Shown: in pieces, positions 37,551-47,788 of the stretch
Numbering within the stretch: the first letter of the stretch is position 1
Layout: each line of letters begins with the position of its first letter
Origin: Elusimicrobiales bacterium
GTDB taxonomy: Bacteria; Elusimicrobiota; Elusimicrobia; Elusimicrobiales; UBA9959
Length of the DNA: 64,000 nt
Reading direction: 5' to 3'
NCBI GenBank assembly: GCA_024681855.1
Contig: JAILAB010000007.1
Span: 1-64,000, forward strand
Translations under genes and position numbers: made by a program
The notes under the pieces: generated by a model
The model's input: the letters and a program-made list of their open reading frames with translations, nothing else
Database searches by the model: none
What the model was told of the DNA's origin: nothing

Positions 37551-40451
37551 ATGAATTTCCATATCTTAAAACCTGAAGAAAACATGATTGAGATTTTGTC
37601 CCGCCGCATTTTGGAGGAGGGGGAAGACATAAGCCGGTGTCTTATAATATTTCCTGGAAAAAGGCCGGCTTTTTTTCTGCGAAAATATCTGGCTAAGGCA
37701 AAAAAAAGAGCACTGAAAGCCCCTTCTGCCTTTAGTATAGACGGCTTTATGTCGGATGTGTATTGCAAATATGGCCCTGCGCGCCGCATGGCTAATGAAT
37801 TTGATATGCTCCATGTCCTTCTTCAGCAGCTTAAAAACAGCTTTTGCCGTCTGCTCAGCCGCAATTCAGCTGATTCTGGCATTGATATGCTTTTGCCTCT
37901 TGCTTTTTCGCTTTCTGAGGAAATGGAAGAGCTTAAAAGAGACCTGGTTTCGCCTAATGAACTCTCCTCTTATAATTACTTGCTGCAGGAGGAACTTCGC
38001 AAAGGCTTCTCAAGCGCTTCCAGCTCATTTAAGAAAGATGAACCTCCTGCTGCTTATAAGGAGATTAAGGAAAAATTCGCTGGAAAAATAAAAAATTTTA
38101 GCGCACTTTACGATGAGTTTTATAAATCACTGGACATTGCAGGCCTGATAACATCTGCCGGAGTAGCGGCCTGGACAGCAGAAAATCTTAAAATGGAGCA
38201 TTTGCGGCAATACAATCGCATTTTCATTGCCGGCTTTCTGCGACAGAACCGTTCTGAAAGACAATTATTTTCCATGTTTGAAAATGCCGGGGCGGAATTT
38301 TTTTTCACGCAGAACAGCCTGCTGGGCAAATATGTGCCTCAGCTTGCGGCTGAAAATATTGTTACGCCAGAACCGAAAGGCAAAATATTCTTTCATAGGG
38401 CTGCTGACATGCACGCTGAAATATTTCGTCTGCGGGAATTTATGGAAGAGAATTTATTGAAAAATAAAAACGCAAATAATGAAACAGAAATCTCAGATGA
38501 ATCAAAAATAGCAGCGGTGCTTCCGGATGCACATTCTCTTTTCCCTTTGCTGGCAAATGCTATCCCTTCGGGGATGCCTTGCAATATTTCGCTTGCCTGC
38601 CCCATTGCGGTTTCCCCTGTTTATTCTCTTTACCTTGCCCTTTACCGCCTTTTTGCAATGAAGCCGCTTGAAGGATATGATTCATCAGCCTATATCTCTT
38701 TCTTAAGGCATCCTTATATTAAAAATCTCACATGTAAGGGCATGGCGGAAAATGGAAGAATAGCCGTGCAAACGCTTGAAGCATGTCTTTCTGGCCGCCT
38801 CATAAGACTTTTTGATCCTTCTGCGCAGCTTGATATAGGGAATGAAATGCTTTCAAGCAAATTAAGCGCTGCTGATGTTAAAACTCATCTTCAATATATT
38901 TACCATTCTTTCGTTCAGCCTTTTGAAAAAATTAATGATTTGTCAGATTTCATCAGCAAAATAAAAACAGTTTATTTGCTGATAGCGCAAAACAGCACTG
39001 CTTCTTCTCATCGCTACTGGGGAGAGTTTTCAGCCGCTCTGCATGAAGCTTTGGATAGCATTGGGCATTCAGGGCTTGGCTCGGAGAAGTTTAGCGATTC
39101 CCAAGCCTATTTCCGCTTTCTAGGGCTGACATTAAAAAAAATCGGCTATCCTTTCAGCGGCACGCCTGTTAAAGGCATGCAGATTTTAGGCCCTATTGAA
39201 ACCAGAAGCCTGCATTTTGAAAAAGTCTATTTCTTGGATGCGAATGCTGATGTATTGCCTCCTTCCGGCAGAAAAAACAGAATACTTTCTGATTTCATCC
39301 GCTCCAGGCTTGGCCTTATAACATACCGCGACCGGGAGAATGAATCCCGCTTCCATTTTGAAAATCTGATATGCTCCGCAAAAGAAGCCCATATTTTTTA
39401 TCTGGATTCTGATGAAAATGAAAAAAGCCCTTTCGTGGAAAAGATGATATGGCAGCAGGAGCTGGGCGGGAAAAAAATAAGTGAGGAAACTCTTTCTTTC
39501 AAAGTTTCATTTAAACCAGGCCAGCCTTTTCCCGCAAACAAGACTCCGCCTATTCTTGAAAGACTGCATAAGATGTCTCTTTCGCCTACTTCAATAGACA
39601 CATATATGAATTGCGGGCTGCGCTTTTTTTACTCATATGTCTTGGGCATGAGGGAAAAGAAAGAAATAACAGAAGAGCTGAATCCTGCGGACATAGGCAC
39701 AATAGTACATGCCATACTTGAGGAATTTTTCGCAGGCAAAGCTGGCAAGCCGCTTACGATAAACTTTGATAATGACAGAAATGCTATCTTCGCAATAACT
39801 GAAAAGATAATTAATCAGAATTTTGGCAGTTCTTCCAGCGGCTTTGAATTTCTGTTTAAAAAGCAGCTCTTTCGCCGCATGGAAGGCATACTCAGCTTTT
39901 ATGAAAAATATGCGCAGGGGGAGATTGAAATAGTGAGGCTTGAAACGAAAGTTTCAGCTATGGCAAACACTAAGCATGGAAGCATTAGGATAAATGGCAA
40001 GGCGGACCGCATAGACATACGCAACGGAACGGTGTTCATAGCTGATTATAAGACAGGATCTTCGGCAAAGCTGCCTAACCTGAAAAATTTTAACCTGGAT
40101 GACAGGGCGGAATGGATTAAAACATTGCGCTCTGTGCAGCTGCCATTTTACCTGATGGCGCTTAATGGCGAAAAAGAATATGCCGGACGCAATAAAAACG
40201 CTGAGCTTATTATGCTTGGCCAGGAGAATATTGAAAGCAAAGTTCTTTATCCTGCCAAGAATGTAGATGCTGATGCGGAAGAGGCAGGCATGGATTTCCG
40301 TGAAATTTGCGAAAGAAAGCAGGCAGAGTTTGAGCAAGCTATAACAATGCTTGCAGAAGAAATTCTTGATCCCGAGCAGAAGTTCAGGCCGGCTGAAGAC
40401 AATGCTTATTGCGCCAATTGCCCTTTTGCGGCTTCATGCGGCAGGACTTGA
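37551..40451 (+). CDS. PD-(D/E)XK nuclease family, AddB-like protein
   Basis: C-terminal GTIVHAILEEFF...FIADYKTGSS nuclease motif; MNCGLRFFY...YCANCPFAASC Fe-S cysteines as in AddB. Confidence 0.82.
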   Translation: MNFHILKPEENMIEILSRRILEEGEDISRCLIIFPGKRPAFFLRKYLAKAKKRALKAPSAFSIDGFMSDVYCKYGPARRMANEFDMLHVLLQQLKNSFCRLLSRNSADSGIDMLLPLAFSLSEEMEELKRDLVSPNELSSYNYLLQEELRKGFSSASSSFKKDEPPAAYKEIKEKFAGKIKNFSALYDEFYKSLDIAGLITSAGVAAWTAENLKMEHLRQYNRIFIAGFLRQNRSERQLFSMFENAGAEFFFTQNSLLGKYVPQLAAENIVTPEPKGKIFFHRAADMHAEIFRLREFMEENLLKNKNANNETEISDESKIAAVLPDAHSLFPLLANAIPSGMPCNISLACPIAVSPVYSLYLALYRLFAMKPLEGYDSSAYISFLRHPYIKNLTCKGMAENGRIAVQTLEACLSGRLIRLFDPSAQLDIGNEMLSSKLSAADVKTHLQYIYHSFVQPFEKINDLSDFISKIKTVYLLIAQNSTASSHRYWGEFSAALHEALDSIGHSGLGSEKFSDSQAYFRFLGLTLKKIGYPFSGTPVKGMQILGPIETRSLHFEKVYFLDANADVLPPSGRKNRILSDFIRSRLGLITYRDRENESRFHFENLICSAKEAHIFYLDSDENEKSPFVEKMIWQQELGGKKISEETLSFKVSFKPGQPFPANKTPPILERLHKMSLSPTSIDTYMNCGLRFFYSYVLGMREKKEITEELNPADIGTIVHAILEEFFAGKAGKPLTINFDNDRNAIFAITEKIINQNFGSSSSGFEFLFKKQLFRRMEGILSFYEKYAQGEIEIVRLETKVSAMANTKHGSIRINGKADRIDIRNGTVFIADYKTGSSAKLPNLKNFNLDDRAEWIKTLRSVQLPFYLMALNGEKEYAGRNKNAELIMLGQENIESKVLYPAKNVDADAEEAGMDFREICERKQAEFEQAITMLAEEILDPEQKFRPAEDNAYCANCPFAASCGRT

Positions 40452-40680
40452 TATTTATTGCTTTTGTCATGCGGAGCGGCTTGACTGGCATTTTATCCTC
40501 GCAGTGTCTTTTTATATTCCAGCCATGCAGTTGCGGTAAAATGTTCTTATCTGTTAATCTGTCTGTATAGCTGGACATAGCGCTCCTTATTCAATAATAT
40601 TGTCCTTATAGCGATTACAATGTTAATTCGCGTAAAGGCATTGCAGCATACATTGCTATCCATAATTTTGTAAAATAATT

Positions 40681-42132
40681 ATGCTTATGGCTGAAATAAA
40701 ATTTTCCGCAGTAGTGCTGGCAGCAGGAATGGGCACAAGGATGAAATCCTCGCTCCCAAAGGTGCTGCACAAGCTCGGCAGCCGTTCCCTAGTGGAACAT
40801 GTTGTCCGTAAGCTTATTCCTCTTGAACCAGAAAGCATTATAGTTGTTACGGGGCATGGCGGTGATCTTGTAGAAGAAGAATTAAAAAAGAAAATCCCGG
40901 AAGCATTTTCAATGCCAGACAGCAAAACTGAAAATGAAAAATTTCCGCAGATTATTTTTGTCCGCCAGCAGCTGCTGAAAGGCAGCGGCCGCGCAATTCA
41001 GGAAGCCATGTCTGAAATAGAAAAGCATGAGAATATTGCGATTCTATGCGGAGATGCTCCTCTTTTCAAAACAACCACAATAAAAAAACTGGCCGCTTTT
41101 TTTGAGGAAACAAAATCAGACTGCACTGTTATGACCGCTGAGCTTGAAGACGCTGCGGCATACGGGCGCATAAAGCGCAGTGCCAGCGGGCTTCTGGAAG
41201 CCATTGTGGAAGCTGACGGAGCGCCGAAAAGCATTCTCGCAATAAGAGAAGTAAATTCAGGCACCTATTTTTTCCGCAAGGCGGCATTGAAGAAAGCTGT
41301 TTCCGGCTTGAAGCCTAAAGGGTCCAAAGGGGAATTTTACCTTACAGACGCAATAGAGAATATCATTGCCGCAGGCGGCAAGGCCACGGCCTTCAAAATA
41401 GATGACTGTTCGGAGATAACAGGCATAAATTCCAGGGAAGGACTTGCCGATGCGTACAGGATGCTTATTAGCCGTAAAAACATTGAGCTCATGCGAAGCG
41501 GCGTTACAATCTTAGACCCGCTTAACACTTATATAGATGAAGAAGTCATAATAGGCCAAGACACTGTCATTTATCCTGGTGTTTTCCTGCGCGGAAAAAC
41601 TCATATAGGCAGCGGCTGCTCAATAGGGCCTGGCGGAATAATAGAAGACTGCGTGATTGATGATAATGCGGAAGTTAAATATTCCTGCATTCTTGAAAAA
41701 AGCCATGTTCATTCCTTCGCTGTTGTTGGCCCTATGGCACATCTTCGCCCTCTGTCTGAAATATGCGAGCGTGCTCAAGTCGGCAATTTTGCTGAAGTGA
41801 AGAAATCCGTAATAGGCCGCGGCTCTAAAATGCACCATCACAGCTATATCGGCGATACCATAATGGGGGAGAATGTGAACATAGGCGCAGGCACGATAAC
41901 CTGCAATTATGACGGCGTTAACAAGAACTCCACCGTAATAGGCGACGGAGCTTTCATAGGCTCAAATTCAAATCTCGTAGCCCCCGTTGAAGTTGAAAAA
42001 GGGGCTTACACGGCAGCCGGTTCCACGATAACAAAAAGAGTTCCGGAGGGCCAGCTGGGCATAGCCCGGGCCAGGCAAATTGTTCTTGCGCGCAAGCCGC
42101 TAAGAATAAAGCAGGCAGAAAAGAAAAGCTAA
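40681..42132 (+). CDS. glmU: Bifunctional GlcNAc-1-P uridyltransferase / GlcN-1-P acetyltransferase
   Basis: VVLAAGMGTRMKSSLPKVLHKL; hexapeptide C-terminal domain GAGTITCNYDGVNKNSTVIGDGAFIGSNS. Confidence 0.96.
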   Translation: MLMAEIKFSAVVLAAGMGTRMKSSLPKVLHKLGSRSLVEHVVRKLIPLEPESIIVVTGHGGDLVEEELKKKIPEAFSMPDSKTENEKFPQIIFVRQQLLKGSGRAIQEAMSEIEKHENIAILCGDAPLFKTTTIKKLAAFFEETKSDCTVMTAELEDAAAYGRIKRSASGLLEAIVEADGAPKSILAIREVNSGTYFFRKAALKKAVSGLKPKGSKGEFYLTDAIENIIAAGGKATAFKIDDCSEITGINSREGLADAYRMLISRKNIELMRSGVTILDPLNTYIDEEVIIGQDTVIYPGVFLRGKTHIGSGCSIGPGGIIEDCVIDDNAEVKYSCILEKSHVHSFAVVGPMAHLRPLSEICERAQVGNFAEVKKSVIGRGSKMHHHSYIGDTIMGENVNIGAGTITCNYDGVNKNSTVIGDGAFIGSNSNLVAPVEVEKGAYTAAGSTITKRVPEGQLGIARARQIVLARKPLRIKQAEKKS

Positions 42133-42153
42133 AAACTTGTAAAAGGCGGAAAC

Positions 42154-43098
42154 ATGAAATTCCAGCGACATGATCTTAAACTTTTTACTGGAAATGCCAA
42201 TCCTGAACTGTCAGAGAAAATAAGCGAATGCCTCGGCGTTCCGCTTTCCCGTGCCCGCATCACGCATTTTGCTGACGGCGAGATTGATGTTCATATCCTT
42301 GATAGCGTGAGGGATTCGGACTGTTATATTATTCAGCCCACTTGCCCGCCTGTGAATGACAATCTCATGGAGCTGCTCATAATGATGGACGCGCTCCGCA
42401 GAGCCTCTTCAGGCAAGATAAATCTGGTAATGCCTTATTATGGCTATGCCAGGCAAGACCGCAAACCGCTTCCGCGCGTGGCAATAACGGCTAAGCTTAT
42501 AGCTAATCTTTTAACTAAGGCTGGCGCGGACAGGGTTATAACAATAGACCTTCATGCGGCGCAGATTCAGGGTTTTTTTGATATTCCGCTGGATCATCTG
42601 TATGCCCGTCCCGTAATTTTAGATTATGTGAAGCAGCAGCATTTTGAGGATCTTGTGGTGGTTTCCCCTGATGTCGGCAGCGTGGAAAGGGCCAGGGCGA
42701 TAGCCGCGCGGCTGAATGCGGGTCTTGTAATAATAGACAAAAGGCGTCCGCATCCCAATGAAGCAGTGGTATACCATATAATCGGCGATGTTGATGGCAA
42801 AACCTGCTTTATACTTGATGACATAGTTGACACAGCCGGCACGCTCATAGCTGCCGCCAATGCCATACATGCCAATGGCGCTAAACGCATAATAGTTGCG
42901 GCATCGCATGGCGTTCTTTCTAGGGATGCCATAGAGAAAATTGATAAATCTCCCATTGAAGAAGCGGTTTTTACGGACACAATTCCCATAAATGCTTCAA
43001 AAAGTGCTAAAATAAAGATAGTGTCCGTAGCGGAGCTTCTGGCTGAAGCCATTAAGCGCAATCACATGGGTGAATCCATAAGCGAGCTTTTCGCATGA
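42154..43098 (+). CDS. prs: Ribose-phosphate pyrophosphokinase
   Basis: LFTGNANPELSEKI, ADGEIDVHI, RDSDCYIIQPTCPPVNDNLMELL, YYGYARQDRK, FILDDIVDTAGTL. Confidence 0.97.
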   Translation: MKFQRHDLKLFTGNANPELSEKISECLGVPLSRARITHFADGEIDVHILDSVRDSDCYIIQPTCPPVNDNLMELLIMMDALRRASSGKINLVMPYYGYARQDRKPLPRVAITAKLIANLLTKAGADRVITIDLHAAQIQGFFDIPLDHLYARPVILDYVKQQHFEDLVVVSPDVGSVERARAIAARLNAGLVIIDKRRPHPNEAVVYHIIGDVDGKTCFILDDIVDTAGTLIAAANAIHANGAKRIIVAASHGVLSRDAIEKIDKSPIEEAVFTDTIPINASKSAKIKIVSVAELLAEAIKRNHMGESISELFA

Positions 43099-43133
43099 TT
43101 TATAACGGATATTAGCAGGAGAAAGTACTAATT

Positions 43134-43790
43134 ATGGAACAGACTATTATAACAGCTGAACTCAGAGAAAAAGCCGGAGTGGGCGGAGTATTAAGCGCTT
43201 ACAGGGCCGCAGGAAAAGTCCCAGGCGTTATTTATGGAATGGGCAAAGCCCCGGTCAGCATTGCTGTTGACGAGAAAGCCATTACGGCTGCTTACAAGAA
43301 AGATGCCAATGTGGTAATAACTTTAAAATACGGCACAAATGAAGACAAGGTAATCATTAAGGCGATACAGCGCCACCCGGTAAAAAATAATTTCTGGCAT
43401 GTGGATCTTCAGAGAATAGACATCAATAAGAAAGTTGAGGTTAAGATTCCTGTGGTGCTGAAGGGCGATGCCCCCGGCGTAAAAATTCAGGGCGGTATGC
43501 TTGAACACAATCTCCGCAAACTGGTTGTGTCAGCGCTTCCCATGGATATTCCGCATGACATTCCGATAGACATAACGAAGCTGAACATCAATGAGTCAAT
43601 CCGCGTTAAAGATGTTAATGCTGGAGAAAAAGTTGAAATTCTTGACGATCCTGAAATGATCGTAGTCAGCATTGCTGTAGCCAAGGATGCCGCGGCCGGC
43701 ATTCCTGCCCCAGCCGCTGCTCCGGCTGCGCCTGAAGCCGCAAAAGGCGGGGCAAAACCCGCTGAGGCAGCTGCTGCCGACAAAAAATAA
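43134..43790 (+). CDS. rplY: 50S ribosomal protein L25/general stress protein Ctc
   Basis: AELREKAGVGGVLSAYRAAGKVPGVIYG...HPVKNNFWHVDLQRID; Ala-rich tail. Confidence 0.94.
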   Translation: MEQTIITAELREKAGVGGVLSAYRAAGKVPGVIYGMGKAPVSIAVDEKAITAAYKKDANVVITLKYGTNEDKVIIKAIQRHPVKNNFWHVDLQRIDINKKVEVKIPVVLKGDAPGVKIQGGMLEHNLRKLVVSALPMDIPHDIPIDITKLNINESIRVKDVNAGEKVEILDDPEMIVVSIAVAKDAAAGIPAPAAAPAAPEAAKGGAKPAEAAAADKK

Positions 43791-43809
43791 AGGCTATTCC
43801 GGCGTAAGT

Positions 43810-43842
43810 AATGCCGGGCATATATAATTATGCCCGGCATTT
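43810..43842 (+). terminator. Terminator-like hairpin
   Basis: AATGCCGGGCATA tataat TATGCCCGGCATT. Confidence 0.6.
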
Positions 43843-43977
43843 GCTTTGCCTTTTGAACGGAGCCTGGAGGCTGCCGTTCTTTGTTATTTTTGCCGTTTAA
43901 GTTTTATATTGCCGGCATTAATCCCCTGGCAATGCTCTGCTTGCACTCAAACTGGCATTTAATTTTTTTCAGAAATC

Positions 43978-44559
43978 ATGAAAAAAGATAATATACGTCT
44001 AATAGCTTTTTTAGGAAATCCTGGCGAAGAATATAAAAAGACCCGTCATAACGCAGGCTTTATGGCCGGAGATTATGCCTCTGAGCAGGCTGGAATAAGC
44101 AATGACTGGCGCAACTGGCAGAACCTTGGCCTTTACGCTGTATGGGAACATAATGGCGAAAAAATCTATTTCCTTAAGCCTCAGACTTATATGAATTTAT
44201 CAGGGAGGGCAGTGCAGTCTCTCGCGGCTTTTTTCAAAATTCCTCCGCAGCAGATAATGGCTGTTTATGATGATTTGGCGCTGCCTTTTGGCAAAACACG
44301 AATAAGGAAAGACGGATCGTCGGGCTCGCACAATGGCATGGCATCAATAATAAATTGCCTCGGCTCATCGGCAGTGCCAAGGCTTCGCATAGGCATAGGC
44401 CCAAGGCCCTCTTATATACAGGGCAAAGATTATGTTTTGGGAAATTTCCCTAAAGAAGAGCTGGAACGCATGCCGGAAGTGCTTGAAAAAATCTGGAAAT
44501 CCATTGAATTATGCGTTTCGGAAGGCATTGAACGGGCCATGAACGCATGCAATTCCTAA
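43978..44559 (+). CDS. pth: Peptidyl-tRNA hydrolase
   Basis: FLGNPGEEYKKTRHNAGFM, FLKPQTYMNLSGRAV, VYDDLALPFGKTRIRKDGSSGSHNGMASI. Confidence 0.96.
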   Translation: MKKDNIRLIAFLGNPGEEYKKTRHNAGFMAGDYASEQAGISNDWRNWQNLGLYAVWEHNGEKIYFLKPQTYMNLSGRAVQSLAAFFKIPPQQIMAVYDDLALPFGKTRIRKDGSSGSHNGMASIINCLGSSAVPRLRIGIGPRPSYIQGKDYVLGNFPKEELERMPEVLEKIWKSIELCVSEGIERAMNACNS

Positions 44560-44626
44560 AACACAGGCTTTGAGAGCATAGCTCTAGCATCAAGCCTAAT
44601 GTTAGCAAGGCATTGTATTATGCGTT

Positions 44627-45085
44627 TCAGTTTTTAGTTTTAAGGGTAACATTTATCCCTTTGCCCCAAAAAGGAACAGTGTCTTTTCTTACGGCAAACA
44701 TATCGCCATGTCCGCTTGAGCCTATTTCCCCATGGTCATTGAAATAAAAATCAAGCGTGTAATTCTTTGTGATTAGGTCTTTATAGAAAATATTCTCAAA
44801 ATTCAGAGTATATGGCTGCGGAAATTTTGGATTATAAATCTTCTTTCCGGCAATAGGAATGCCATTCTCATTTTTCGCCACTATATGTAAAATAGTGTTT
44901 GTTTTTTTGCTAAGCCTGCTGTTTTTTTCTATTGAAACAGTTCCAGAGATATTAAAACCCATGAAAAGTATCACGGGCCTTCCGAATTTCCACATGAAGA
45001 AGGCGAAAGCCATCAGGATGATGAACCAAAATCTTTTTCTTAGCAGAACGCTGAAAAATGATTTAATTCTTGATTTGAAGCGCAT
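44627..45085 (-). CDS. Membrane-anchored protein of unknown function
   Basis: Single N-terminal TM (FWFIILMAFAFFMWKF) followed by a predicted extracytoplasmic domain. Confidence 0.65.
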   Translation of the reverse strand: MRFKSRIKSFFSVLLRKRFWFIILMAFAFFMWKFGRPVILFMGFNISGTVSIEKNSRLSKKTNTILHIVAKNENGIPIAGKKIYNPKFPQPYTLNFENIFYKDLITKNYTLDFYFNDHGEIGSSGHGDMFAVRKDTVPFWGKGINVTLKTKN

Positions 45086-45212
45086 ATAGTTATTTTATCA
45101 AATGTGCCGTATTTATATAAAATTCTCATAACAATCTTATGACTTATAATAATTTTGAATTATGAAGCAGATGCTATTTCAAGCCTAATGTCCGCTTTTG
45201 TATAATATTTAT

Positions 45213-45644
45213 ATGAGGAAATACAGGCGCAGCGGTTTCACTCTAACAGAATTTATTGTCGCATTGCTTATACTTGCTTTATTGGGTTTACTCTCAGCCC
45301 CTGCCTTTGATGCTCTTATAGCGAAGTCAAAGGAAGGAAATGCCAAAGGCGGACTTGCCACATTGCGCGGAGCAATAGAAATTTATAAGGCAGACAATGG
45401 CAGGTATCCTGAAGATGACCTTTCATGTCTTAAGAAAAAATACCTTATGAAAATACCTAAAAATGAGCTTCCAGGAACTCCCCATGAGCCTAGGCGGCAT
45501 GTTACCGTTCCATCAGAAGCCCCTAAGCTTAATGATGTTGGCGGCTGGTATTATGACAACCAGCCTGAAAGTGCTTCTTGGGGACAGGTGCGCATAAATT
45601 GCGTTCATGAGAATAGCCTTGGCGAAAAGTGGAGCGGATTATAA
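45213..45644 (+). CDS. Type II secretion/type IV pilus pseudopilin
   Basis: Class III prepilin signal MRKYRRSGFTLTEFIVALLILALLGLLSAPAF; GspG-like IEIYKADNGRYPED. Confidence 0.88.
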   Translation: MRKYRRSGFTLTEFIVALLILALLGLLSAPAFDALIAKSKEGNAKGGLATLRGAIEIYKADNGRYPEDDLSCLKKKYLMKIPKNELPGTPHEPRRHVTVPSEAPKLNDVGGWYYDNQPESASWGQVRINCVHENSLGEKWSGL

Positions 45645-46762
45645 AGCATTATTTTTTTCATTTAGTATTTCTTTTGTCTTTAATGGCATATGCTGGCATA
45701 AACTGGTATGCCGGCCGCTGGATAGCTTCGTCTTTCCACCTTAACAAGATTATAAGGCTTTTGCCTCTTTTATTTGTTGCCGCAGGCCTGCTTGCTTTTG
45801 GAACAATGCGTTTAAGGCATTTTGCTGCTTTTCCGGGCAGCGCAGCGCTTTCTTTCATCGGTTTTTCATGGATGGGCGGGATACTGATAGCTGCAACATC
45901 ATTCGCATTTTGCTCGCTTATTTTTTTCATTTTAAGAAAATGTTCCGTTATTGTGCCGCAGCACATGCAGGCATGGATTACTGTGGCATTTGCTGCATTA
46001 TGTCTGGCCTCTTCTTTTTACAATGGCTTTAGCCAGCCGAAAATACGCAATATTGAGCTGCGTTCCGATAAGCTTCCGCAAGCCCTTGACGGATACAGGA
46101 TAGTTCAACTCTCAGATCTTCATCTTGATTCCAAGGTAAAGATGGACTCTTTCCGCAGAACAATGGAAAGAATAAATAAGCTTAATCCTAACATGGTTTT
46201 GATAACAGGGGATGTCATAGATCCTGGAGTTGACCTTTCAGATGCGTCAAAAGGATATTTCAATGCCCTTAAAGCTAAAGACGGAGTATATGCCTGCTTA
46301 GGCAATCATGAATATTATTTCGGGCTTGAAGAATCAATAGAGCTTTTCTCGCGCTTTGGCCTTAAGCTGTTGCATAATGACTCAATTGAGACAGCTGGCT
46401 TGCGCCTTACCGGCATAGGCGATATTAAATCTGAGCGTTTGGATGCCGATGCCGCCGCATCATACGCAGGCAGAAATCCCTCCATGCCGGAGATAGTGCT
46501 TTCCCATGAGCCGCTTTACTATAAGGAATTTGCCGAAAAGGGGACAATGCTTGTTCTTTCAGGGCATACGCACCGAGGCCAGATTTTTCCATTCCATCTG
46601 TTTGTTCGCATAGTTTATCCATTTTTTTACGGGCATTATGCCATAGACGGCACTCATTTTTATGTTACTTCTGGCACTGGCTCTTGGGGACCGAGAATGC
46701 GTTTCCTTGCTGCGCCTGAAATACCTTTAATAACATTGCGTGCCGTTCCGGCTGAGAAATAG
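45629..46762 (+). CDS. Membrane metallophosphoesterase (YaeI-like)
   Basis: N-terminal TMs; LSDLHLDSK, GDVIDPG, LGNHEYYFG, LSHEPLYY, LSGHTHRGQIFPF. Confidence 0.9.
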   Translation: MERIIKHYFFHLVFLLSLMAYAGINWYAGRWIASSFHLNKIIRLLPLLFVAAGLLAFGTMRLRHFAAFPGSAALSFIGFSWMGGILIAATSFAFCSLIFFILRKCSVIVPQHMQAWITVAFAALCLASSFYNGFSQPKIRNIELRSDKLPQALDGYRIVQLSDLHLDSKVKMDSFRRTMERINKLNPNMVLITGDVIDPGVDLSDASKGYFNALKAKDGVYACLGNHEYYFGLEESIELFSRFGLKLLHNDSIETAGLRLTGIGDIKSERLDADAAASYAGRNPSMPEIVLSHEPLYYKEFAEKGTMLVLSGHTHRGQIFPFHLFVRIVYPFFYGHYAIDGTHFYVTSGTGSWGPRMRFLAAPEIPLITLRAVPAEK

Positions 46763-46774
46763 CTTTTTTGCTTT

Positions 46775-46930
46775 CGCTCTTTATAAGAAGATTATTGATT
46801 TTACAGTTTTTACGTCATGCTGAATTTATTTCAGCATCTCTGCGGCTTAAAGAGGTCCTGAAACAAGTTCAATACGACTCGGTAATATTTCGTCCTTTAT
46901 AAATACCGTATCAATACTTTTTTTAAAAAA
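46775..46930 (+). repeat. Intergenic two-hairpin repeat family, copy 5
   Basis: CTCTTTATAAGAAGATTATTGATTTTACAG...GTCATGCTGAATTTATTTCAGCATCTCTGCGGCTTAAAGAGGTCCTGAAACAAGTTCAATACGAC... Confidence 0.85.
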
Positions 46931-46958
46931 GCATTTGCTTTTTATCTTATTGTTATAA

Positions 46959-47678
46959 TTATTCGTATTTTCCGGAATAAAAATCTATTGCGTATTTTAT
47001 GGTTCGGCAGCTTTCAGCAATGCTGGAGGAAAAGCCTAAAGAGGATGGTTTAGAGTCTTTTATCTTCTCAATTACGGCTATTCCTTCTCCTAAGCCGTCA
47101 AGATAGTGGAAAACAGCATTTTGCCCGAACATTTTTTTCCATTTTTTGTTTTTTGGATCTGCGGAATTTGCATTGCCTATTACTATGAAGCCGCCTGGTT
47201 TCAGCACGGAAAATGCCTCGTATGCGGCGCTTTCGCATATACATCGGTTATATGCCGGCAGATCTATTGATGCTAAATCAAATTGCCCGCGTTTTTTCAG
47301 TTCTTTTGGTTTCAGGCCATAGCCTAGAAGCAGTCTGCGGTTGTAAAAATGCGGCCTCACTTTAGCCTGCCTGAACACAAATCGTATTCTGGAACATGAG
47401 GCAGAGACAATGTCCTTGCCGGTCTTGGAATATTTTTCTGAGCTGTCAACGGAATAAAGGAATGCTCCGGTTTTATTCTCAATTTCCCTGGCTATCATCA
47501 GCGAGGAGAACCCGGAGCCGTATTCTAGCACTTTTTTTGCATTAGTTGTTCTGATAAGCGCCGCAAGGAAACAGCAGCCTGCCTGGTCCAATATGCCCTT
47601 GTCTTCAGAAGGATATTCAAAACGGGATACTTTTATTTTGTCTAGCTGTGAAATAGCCTGATCAATCAGATAATTCAT
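46959..47678 (-). CDS. Class I SAM-dependent methyltransferase-like protein
   Basis: AKKVLEYGSGFSSLMIARE, LYSVDSS, FDLASIDLPAYN, LKPGGFIVIGNA; start at MNYLIDQ avoids overlap with the frdB-like gene. Confidence 0.75.
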   Translation of the reverse strand: MNYLIDQAISQLDKIKVSRFEYPSEDKGILDQAGCCFLAALIRTTNAKKVLEYGSGFSSLMIAREIENKTGAFLYSVDSSEKYSKTGKDIVSASCSRIRFVFRQAKVRPHFYNRRLLLGYGLKPKELKKRGQFDLASIDLPAYNRCICESAAYEAFSVLKPGGFIVIGNANSADPKNKKWKKMFGQNAVFHYLDGLGEGIAVIEKIKDSKPSSLGFSSSIAESCRTIKYAIDFYSGKYE

Positions 47679-47788
47679 ATATTCTGCTCTAATATATAAA
47701 TTATACCATTTTAATAATTTTGCCTTTCCTTCGCATGATTTTGTGTTTAATTTAGATTTTAAGCATGCAATAAACAGTCTTTTGAGTG

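Noticed and set aside
278-46930. Interpretation of the dispersed repeats as a CRISPR array
   Set aside because: Copies are kilobases apart, variable in length and orientation, and no cas genes are present
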